Of a DNA stretch of 64,000 nt, positions 56,909 to 64,000 are shown in pieces. The DNA comes from Dryococelus australis (Eukaryota; Arthropoda; Insecta; Phasmatodea; Phasmatidae). The stretch is taken from contig CM057000.1 in NCBI GenBank assembly GCA_029891345.1, positions 123,117,838 through 123,181,837 on the forward strand. Reading direction: 5' to 3'. The position numbers and the translations under genes were made by a program. Position 1 is the first letter of the stretch; the number at the start of each line of letters is the position of its first letter. The notes under the pieces are model-generated. The model searched no databases. It was given only the letters and a program-made list of their open reading frames with translations, and was not told the origin of the DNA.

Positions 56909-57290
56909 TATGTTTTATAACATTATATTACTTTGCATCACATTGTCACTTTATGTTATATTAATTATGTGTTATTAGGTCTACATTGTGTTACTTTACA
57001 TTACATTACACTGCGATATAACACGTTCAATTATTTTTAATTATATTATTTTATTTTACTTTAAGATACGCTGTTATATTATTATATGATCCATTTAAAG
57101 ATGTTGCATTACTTACATTGTGATTCTTTACACAGCTATATCGTATTATGTTACATTATGTCACGATATGTTACATTGCATTTCGTTACATAACGTTGTA
57201 TTACATTACGCCGTCTTACATTATGTTAGGCTACATTATGTTTCATTACATTATGTTGAACCATTACATTATTATTTTTTATATGGCATG
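56909..57290 (+). repeat. Degenerate cattac/atgtta simple repeat, segment 3
   Basis: Continuation of segment 2 on the other side of the mariner-like MITE. The open frame 57,120-57,335 is built from this repeat. Confidence 0.75.
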
Positions 57291-57880
57291 TTACACGATT
57301 TAGCGGGCATTAAACTATGCATTAAACGTTTTTAAATCTTGAATGGATAAGTATAAGAAGATTCTACCCCAATCTGTGACAAACAACATTTTTGAAGTCG
57401 TTAACCTACACGAGTCCGGGAATCATGCACAGAATATTTTTATTTGAACATTCATTCATAAGTTTAACAGTAGCAGCACAGCTTTCGTATGACTCTCGCA
57501 CATTCATTCAAAACCAGCTGCTACGATCAGACTGACGGACTCAGCTCAGGGAACTATTAACGCAGGAAGTTTGTACGCTTTGTACTGACATTTACAGGGG
57601 GATATAACTGGCTTCGAGGAACTCGCAAACAGCTTCATTAACTCCAGTACTAGAAGAATATGACAGGTTTGAACGGCTATAGCACAGAGTAGGTACTCGA
57701 GAACACAGATGTCAAACAGACACTTGTTCCGCCAACACCAAACGAAACTCTCTATGAAAATGGCATCTCTGGATATTATCATGTCGGCACGCCATTCACC
57801 AGTCAGTATATTTGTTTTTATCTTTGAAGTTAATTGGCATAGGTGAGTAGTTGTATATAGCCAAGTCTATTGCAATGTAT
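57291..57880. other. No gene recognised
   Basis: Mixed composition. A minus-strand frame (57,782-57,546) has no recognised family. Confidence 0.4.
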
Positions 57881-57885
57881 TTTTA

Positions 57886-58035
57886 ATGGAAGTCCCAGCG
57901 GCTTGTGCGGCTAGTCGGCTAGATGGCTTCGGCTCGTGTCGAACGAGCTCGGTAATCTTCGGCTCGACTCAGAGGGTGTTCGGAAGCCTTCGACTGGGAT
58001 TTGTCGAACGTACCCGAAGGTGCTCGGCAGTTACG
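57886..58035 (+). other. CpG cluster with repeated cttcggctcg words
   Basis: cttcggctcg occurs at about 57,926 and 57,957, and a related cttcgactgg at 57,987. gtcgaacga and gtcgaacgt occur nearby. The block ends at 58,035, and AT-rich DNA follows at once. Confidence 0.5.
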
Positions 58036-58508
58036 TCCACTTATTTTCTTCCAGTATATATATGTATATGTTAGCCGTATTGAGATATAGGCATAGTGTA
58101 TGTCAAATCGTAAATATGTATTTTTATTCGATTTTAAAATTTATTTTTTAATTATTTTTTTATATTGTGTCGAAATAATACACAGAGTATAGCAAAAAGT
58201 TCTCTCAACTACATTTCCAGACCCTCTCTTTAAGTCTCATTATTCACTGCATCGACTGTTTTTTAGGTGTACGTATGCTACTGAGATTTTTGTCTTAATG
58301 CATGTACAAATGCATAAACTAAGCAAATCATGCTAATAGCAGCCACATGCACAAGTATGTTATAATCATGGTATGGATCAGCATCTACCAACCATTTTAT
58401 AGACTTAATTGGCGATAACTTAAATGTCAATACTGCCAGGCCCCTGGAGATTTGGAATGTACGAGAGTGTTAAACCATTTTAACTTACACGCACTTTTCA
58501 GGCACCAT
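58036..58508. other. AT-rich stretch, no gene seen
   Basis: Nothing recognised. Confidence 0.4.
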
Positions 58509-58634
58509 TTACCGATCATCGCTAATCATTCACCAAACATCAGCAATCATTCACCAATCATCAATAATTATTCACCAATAATCGCCAATCGTTCACCAAT
58601 CATCACCAATCATTCACCAATCGTCACCAATCAA
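58509..58634 (+). repeat. Minisatellite, 21-bp unit, six copies
   Basis: A unit of the type ccaatcatcaccaatcattca is repeated six times with few changes. In the open frame 58,452-58,682 it codes for a seven-residue repeat of the type P-I-I-x-N-H-S. Whether the frame is used is unknown; a 76-codon frame around a 21-bp repeat is expected because 21 is a multiple of three. Confidence 0.8.
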
Positions 58635-58795
58635 AACCGAAGGCACCACATTTTGCGCCACCACCACCTTGATAGACTCTGATATGTCGTTTAGAGTCAT
58701 TTTGGGTTATTCTTGAGTCAAGGGTCAAGTGTCAATGGTCAGATAATCAGTCTTGTGAGTGGCAGGTCTGCAAATTGAAATATTTCTGGCTCGAT

Positions 58796-58882
58796 GTATG
58801 TGTGTGTGTAGGTGCGCATAAGTGTGTAGGTGCATGTGTGTGTGTAGGTGTGTGTATGTGTATAGGTACTTGTGTAGGTATC
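58796..58882 (+). repeat. Imperfect gtgtaggt minisatellite
   Basis: Alternating gtgtgt and gtaggt words. The minus-strand Thr/His frames across it are artefacts. Confidence 0.75.
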
Positions 58883-58970
58883 GTAAGTGTCTCTTCGTTT
58901 TTTCTGAGTGTCTGAAACCAAACTATTAAATTACAACCACAACACACCACAAGGGTGCATTCTCCCTACA

Positions 58971-58989
58971 GTTCACCTCACAGGTGAAC
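58971..58989. promoter_or_regulatory. Perfect inverted repeat upstream of the polymerase promoter
   Basis: GTTCACCT, three bases, AGGTGAAC. It lies about 150 bases upstream of the TATA box at 59,119. A dimeric factor site is possible but untested. Confidence 0.35.
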
Positions 58990-59118
58990 TGATTTTTGCT
59001 GTCATTGGTCATAGTATGTATTCATATAACATTTTTTAAGTGTGTGTCACATGGAGGTCACATAACATTGCTTGTTCATGATTGGCTGTTGTTCACATGA
59101 CATCTCAGGCTCTGGGGG

Positions 59119-59160
59119 TATACAAGGCGGACAGATTCGCACATCGTCTCAGTTCTTCGT
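59119..59160 (+). promoter_or_regulatory. TATA and initiator core promoter of the DNA polymerase relic
   Basis: tatacaag at 59,119-59,126 is followed 32 bases later by an arthropod-type initiator tctcagtt (A at 59,151). Two ATTGG boxes lie upstream (about 59,003 and 59,080). The polymerase frame starts about 300 bases downstream on the same strand. Confidence 0.5.
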
Positions 59161-59170
59161 CTGATGTGAC

Positions 59171-59444
59171 AGGTGATGAATTATTTTCTCTCCCCTTGCC
59201 TTCTTAGCATTCTGACTGGTAGGCATTTTTTCAAGACCAGCTCTTCCATACAATTTCTCAGGGAATTATAATTCATGCTCGTAAATATACCTAAGTACGT
59301 TCAATTTTGTATCATACAGACCTCTTATGCCTTTATATTATTTTCGTGCTCATAATTATACCTACATTCAATTTTGTATGAAGCATATCCCTTATACCTT
59401 TTGATTATCGGATGTGTTAATTCTATTAGTTTATTTTCCTGCAG
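59171..59444 (+). other. Possible leader intron of the polymerase relic
   Basis: A donor-like gacag|gtgatg (intron start about 59,172) and a strong acceptor (ttattttcctgcag, ending 59,444) lie between the promoter and the ATG at 59,453. Confidence 0.35.
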
Positions 59445-59643
59445 AGATCACGATGAAGCGTGCATTTAATGATGTTCCTGCAAGCGACGTCCCGAATTTT
59501 TGGCTGTATGATCAGCGGCTCCAGATGAGCTGCATATATCGCCATCGATGTGGTTCGTGGTACCCTCGTCTGCATTTTAAATTACATCAGTACCATCTAC
59601 TGAACCATTACATCATCACTTTACATCGCCACTACGTCGCTTT

Positions 59644-59793
59644 TGCAATAAAACCTTCGTGTTAAACAACGATGCACGAAGGCACGAGAAGTATGACTGT
59701 GCGGTGAATACAGATCGGGTGGTACACAAGTGCACGGATTCTGGACTGTCATTTGCTAGGTGCGATAACTTGCAGCGACATGCGAGAACCTGC
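59644..59793 (+). other. Two degraded C2H2 zinc fingers of the polymerase relic
   Basis: Finger 1 keeps one Cys (59,644) and the His/Cys pair (59,683 and 59,698), but its first Cys is gone. Finger 2 keeps Cys 59,731, His 59,779 and Cys 59,791, while the second Cys reads Ser (59,740). The pair lies in a different frame from the ATG at 59,453. Confidence 0.7.
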
Positions 59794-61308
59794 AAAGCTG
59801 TATGACCTTCACTTACCAAAATCACTTGTGTACAGTCTCCTTCACCACAATGTATGAGTGTACATCTTACAAACCCAAGGTTTCAAGATGTTAATTTACC
59901 TTCGTACCAGTGATAATCACGTCCAGGAATCGTTGCTGGGTCTGGGGCTGTTAATGGAAATGGTTTCATGGAAACTGAAACAGCTTTCCAATGCAATTTA
60001 AAGATCATAAGTAGATCGACGGAAGATATTTGTAATTTTTTGGCTCACATGAAGAAAAATATCATTGACCAGCTCACCAAAGAAATACCAGAGCAGGGTC
60101 CAATTAAATTTAATATGTGGCTTGAGTGTAACTATTCGAAACCAGAACTGTTCGATGAAGGTACCGAAAAGATGGCTTTCAAAACAAAAAAATGTAGCAG
60201 TATTCGAGTCTAGCGATGTTTAGAAGGCAGTACGAAACAGCTTAGAAATAATATATGAAGAGGAGCATAGATACAAAGGGCATGTTTCGGGGTGGACACT
60301 GTCGTCAGTCAATCACCTGCAGTTCCGCATAAACAAGCTAGACCCCTTCCTAGTCCCATCGTACATTGACTTGCCGGAATCTATCAAGAACAAGAAGTAT
60401 GTGATTAACCTACGAAACACAATTGACCACATGTGCTTTAAATGGGCCGTTTTAGCAGGTTTTGTAAAATGCCGGAACCCTGAACGAGTAGACAAGCGAT
60501 ATCAAGCCCTAGAAATCAAATTTGACTTTTTAGGCCTCTAGTTTCCTACACAACTAAGGCATATCACAGATTTCGCGAAAAAAAAAAAAAAAACGTCAGG
60601 GACTGTGAACATTTATGGTACAGACGAGAACCAGAAAATTTATCCCATACAAGTAGCTGAAGAAGAAAAGGGCCAGCATATCGATCTCCTTTTCCTCACC
60701 ACCGAAGATGGGAATGCTCACTACTGTTGCATGTATAATTTCGAACGTTTGGTATGATTGCAGTTGACAGCCGATGGTCACAAGCTCGACATATTTAAGC
60801 GCCACTTCGCGTATTATGACGATCAGGCGAGGAAATCCGGGCTGACAGGAGAGTAGTGCCTAGAAGAACACAAGCAACGCTGCAAAGTAAATGCTCCACT
60901 ACGTGCCGATGCCACAGCCTGGGAAGGATAGTAAGCCACCCATTTCGAATCTCAAGAATTACCACCACATGAAAAATTTCTGATAGTTGTATGTTTGGAT
61001 TTCGAGGCAATACTCAAACCCATTCAAACCTGCTAACCAGATCAGCTGCGCCTACATGTACGTATATAAGAAGCACGAAGCCTACAGTTTTTGTATTTAC
61101 GTGCAAGTCGACAATAGTTTAATTGCAGCAGCACTAACATCAATGCTGAGACAGGGGCCCATTATATACACTAGGGGAAGATGCAGAAAATAAATTTATG
61201 GACACCATAGTGGAAATTGGCACAAAAGTAAAAGATGTTTACACCACTTCGAAGCAAATGATACCGCTCACCCCCACAGAAAAGACAAGCTACTCACAGG
61301 CAACGAGA

Positions 61309-61400
61309 TGTTGCTACTGCGAATCAGCGATCACACACGAAAAAAGTGAGGGACCATGGCCACTTGACCAGGCGCTACATAGGACCGGCATGCACCGGCT
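61309..61400 (+). other. Endonuclease VII-like zinc/His motif embedded in the polymerase relic
   Basis: CCYC (61,309-61,320) and, after a frame change, DHGHLT (61,352-61,369) fit the CxxC...DHxHxT layout of endonuclease VII-type His-Me fingers. The later CxxC pair reads CTGY. Known family B polymerases of this group carry such an insert near the exonuclease; here it is degraded. Confidence 0.45.
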
Positions 61401-63370
61401 ACAGTTTGCTGCGCCGTCGCCCTGATAAACTGCCTGTCTTGTTCCATAACCTCAGCTACGACGAGAACTTTATTATCAAACATCTTGACTGCGATACAAA
61501 AGGCATATTCATTATTCCACACACAGGCGAGAAGATGATTACTTTTTCAAAACAGCTGGGAGATCGATTTTCTATCCAGTTTGTTGATACGTTTCGTTTC
61601 ATGGTCCGCAGTCTGGCATCTCTGGCCGAGTTCCTACCACCTTCAAAATTTATCAACACTGCAGACTACTTCACCCCTAACCAACTACCTCTCGTCACAC
61701 GCAAAGGAGATTCCCCCTACGATAACGTCGACTCGTGGGAGAAGCTGAATAAGCCGCAGCTGCCTCCTAAAGACGCTTACTTTAACAAGCTGACGGGGAT
61801 CAGCAACAAATAATACGCTCATGCTCAGAAAGTATGGCAAGAGTTCACCTGTAGCAGTCTTAAGGTATATTCAGAATTGTGTTTGAAGACAGACGTGCTC
61901 CTCTTGTCCGATGTTTTTTGGAACTTTAGGGACCTCTGCATTTCCACGTACAAGTTTGATTGTGCACATTACATCAGCGCACCAGGGTTCTCTTTCGATG
62001 CAATGTTGCCTATGACAGGGATCGAGCTCGAACTTATGACAGACTACGACATGCACATGTTTATTGAAAATGGAATTCGTGGTAGAGTGACCCAGTGTGT
62101 CAAACGCCATGCGGTAGCAAATAACATCTATGCACTGGAAACATACGACCCCAGCAAGCCGACAACATACCTGCGGTACCTCGATGCAAACAACCTGTAC
62201 GGCTGGGCCACAAGTTTACCGCTCCCAGTATGCAATTTCAGATGGGTCGACACCAGCATCAACGTCATGTCCATTCCAGACGACGGGGCAACAGGTTATA
62301 TTCTCGAGGTGGATGTCGAGTACCCCATGACCCTGCACGAGGAACATCGTGATTTACCATTTCTTCCCGTCAATCAGTGCCCCCTAGCTCCAAGCATTCG
62401 AAACTGATGACGACTCTGGAAGACAAGAAAAAATACATCGTCCATTACCACAACCTAAAACAGGCTCTCGAACATGACTTGAAGCTTACAAAAATACATT
62501 GTGAACTTGCATTTGAACAACGTCCCTGGCTAAAATCCTACATCGAGCTCAACACTGCGAAGCGACAGGCGGCCACCAACGAATTTGAGAAGGAATTCTT
62601 TAAATTGGCGAATAATGCAACTTATGTAAAATAAAAAAATTAAAAAAACCTAAAATTGGAACAAGTGTGCAGTGCAGTGAAAAGCAACTTAAAAAACTAG
62701 TAGCAAAACCAACATTTTTAGATAGGACGGTATACAAAGAAAATCTTCCTCTCCTCCATCTACAGCATGACTTCATTCTCTTTGATAAGCCTATCTATGT
62801 GTGGTTCACTGTCCTCGACCTGTCAAAAACTTTAATGTATAATTTCCATTATGATGTAACGAAGGCTCGGTACGGAGATTATCTTGAGCTCTTATACATG
62901 AATACCGACTCGTACCTGTTGCAGATTCGAACCCCAGACTTTTGCCAAGATTTGGCCAGCGATCACAAATTTAAAAACGAATTTGACACCAGCGCCTACC
63001 CTACCACACACACCTGCTACTCGGACAAAATCAAGAAAGTGGTTGGCAAGTTCAAGGACGAGTGCGGTGGTAACATTATGTCAGAATTCGTGGGATTGCA
63101 TGCAAAACTGTACACGTACAAATGCGGAGGAAATGTTTCAAAACGAGCAAAATGTATTTAGTCATGTGTGGTACAAAATAAAATCAATATTGGCGATTTG
63201 ATATTTGTCCTGGAGCAGCACCGTACGATGCGAGTTAATGTCCGCACTATACGATCATACAAACAGGAATTGTTTTCAGAAACTATAAATAAATTGGCTC
63301 AGACATGGATGTATGACAAGCGTCTCGCATGTGAAGATGGTATACGCCATACGGCTACTATAATATTTAG

Positions 63371-64000
63371 ACGTCTTCTGCATTTTGACCTGCTACTATT
63401 TTGATTTTTTCTGCGTTGAACTGTAAGGTTTTCTGAATTGAAATATTATCTTGTAGTCTTTTGCTGGCTGCAGTAAAACTATTTTTTTTGTATGAATTTC
63501 TGTCTTCAAAGATTATAACCTGGCTTCAAAAACACCTGTGGATTATATACTTGTGGCTCTGGTGCAAAATAATATTTTTCTGATATGAGAAATATATCAG
63601 AAAAATATAATATTCTCCATGGGTACAAATGTTTAACGCGTAGCTCGTCCCGAGTCGTGGCGTTGTGTGCATGGTTAAGACATGTACACAGTAAGTTTGA
63701 GGGGAAGCATAATGGCATGTTCAGCATAGGAAGCAATCACATCCGGAGACGAGATAAGAACACTATAGGCTGCTTACACCCTGAGCTAAAAACACACCTT
63801 TGCTTACGAACGTAAGTGGTTTTCTTTAAACATGCTATCAATTAAAACAATTAGAGTCACAAATTATACCCTCTCCCTCCACTAATAAACAATTACAAAA
63901 ATTAATATGTGTAAACCACGACATCCATCACCCCACAGAAACTCAAATCGGACTTACTAACGAAGAAAGTATTTCAGGCATCTTTCCAATAATTATTAAT
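63371..64000. other. AT-rich stretch with one strong hairpin, no gene seen
   Basis: Nothing coding recognised. A 15-bp perfect inverted repeat lies at 63,572-63,608. Confidence 0.45.
63572..63608. other. Perfect 15-bp stem hairpin downstream of the polymerase relic
   Basis: ATATTTTTCTGATAT, a 7-base spacer, and its exact reverse complement. About 200 bases beyond the last recognisable polymerase segment. Confidence 0.75.

Larger units (their letters stand above)
59453..63370 (+). pseudogene. polB: Protein-primed family B DNA polymerase relic (Polinton/virus-like), with N-terminal C2H2 fingers
   Basis: Near full length (about 3.9 kb) with features in the order of the DNA_pol_B_2 family. Two C2H2-type fingers come first (59,644-59,793). 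Three exonuclease motifs follow: D-F-E at 60,998-61,006, HNLSYD at 61,445-61,462 and the LSDVF segment at about 61,904. An embedded CxxC...DHxH region lies at 61,309-61,363. Polymerase motif A is LDANNLYGW (Asp at 62,183) and motif B is FFKLANNATY (from 62,596). Motif C reads YMNTDS with Asn at 62,901, where the first catalytic Asp is expected. The C-terminal region runs to about 63,357. At least eight frame changes or stops break the gene, and each finger has lost a zinc ligand. No capsid, ATPase, integrase or terminal repeats were seen in the window. The gene is inactive. It could derive from a Polinton/Maverick, an adintovirus-like or a related element. Confidence 0.88.

Noticed and set aside
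58739-58950. Thr/His-rich minus-strand ORFs
   Set aside because: They are the translation of the gtgtaggt minisatellite.

Overview
This window looks like a piece of a large, AT-rich arthropod (probably insect) nuclear genome. Most of it is intergenic DNA and decayed transposable elements; I see no intact conserved host gene, rRNA or canonical tRNA gene. The arthropod reading is inference. It rests on the mix of Ty3/gypsy relics, a jockey/CR1-like LINE, a pogo/Tigger transposon, tRNA-derived SINEs, many short inverted-repeat elements and a degraded protein-primed DNA polymerase element with N-terminal C2H2 fingers.

Layout. 0-9 kb: mostly AT-rich DNA with a retroelement-like relic (1.0-2.9 kb), one SINE (4.66-4.86 kb) and a tRNA-like head (7.2 kb). 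8.6-10.2 kb: a GC-richer stretch with unassigned ORFs. 10.2-14.4 kb: diverged tandem copies of a roughly 320-bp satellite-like monomer, interrupted by other sequence. 14.5-19.2 kb: a second copy of the 2.75 kb repeat, a dispersed repeat, and a gag relic split exactly at a TA by a 2,318-bp Tigger element. 19-28 kb: mostly unassigned, with one candidate host exon (23.94-24.17 kb) and a second copy of the dispersed repeat. 28.3-29.0 kb: four tandem copies of a 140-215-bp unit.

29.7-41.4 kb is a nest of retroelements. An old Ty3/gypsy element A (RNase H and integrase zinc-finger remnants at 31.3-32.4 kb, integrase-core remnant at 41.2-41.4 kb) is split by a second Ty3/gypsy element B (32.39-40.45 kb) that still has two LTRs and gag, protease, RT, RNase H and integrase remnants in order. 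B is itself split by a 2-kb element with short TIRs (37.59-39.60 kb).

46-49 kb: a 5'-truncated LINE on the minus strand next to a diverged SINE and a long (TA)n/(CA)n microsatellite. 52-57 kb: a cluster of small elements: two SINEs, a 388-bp palindrome, a TIR pair around (TA)n, two copies of a 420-bp MITE in opposite orientation, and a 322-bp mariner-like MITE. Between the two opposed MITEs lies a GC-rich, strongly coding-looking minus-strand exon for a membrane protein.

59.1-63.4 kb: a near full-length but broken family B, protein-primed type DNA polymerase gene of the Polinton/virus-like kind. A TATA/initiator promoter and a possible leader intron precede it. It keeps its exonuclease and polymerase motif order, but has frameshifts, stops and changed key residues, so it is a fossil. 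Almost all open frames elsewhere are chance or shadow frames.
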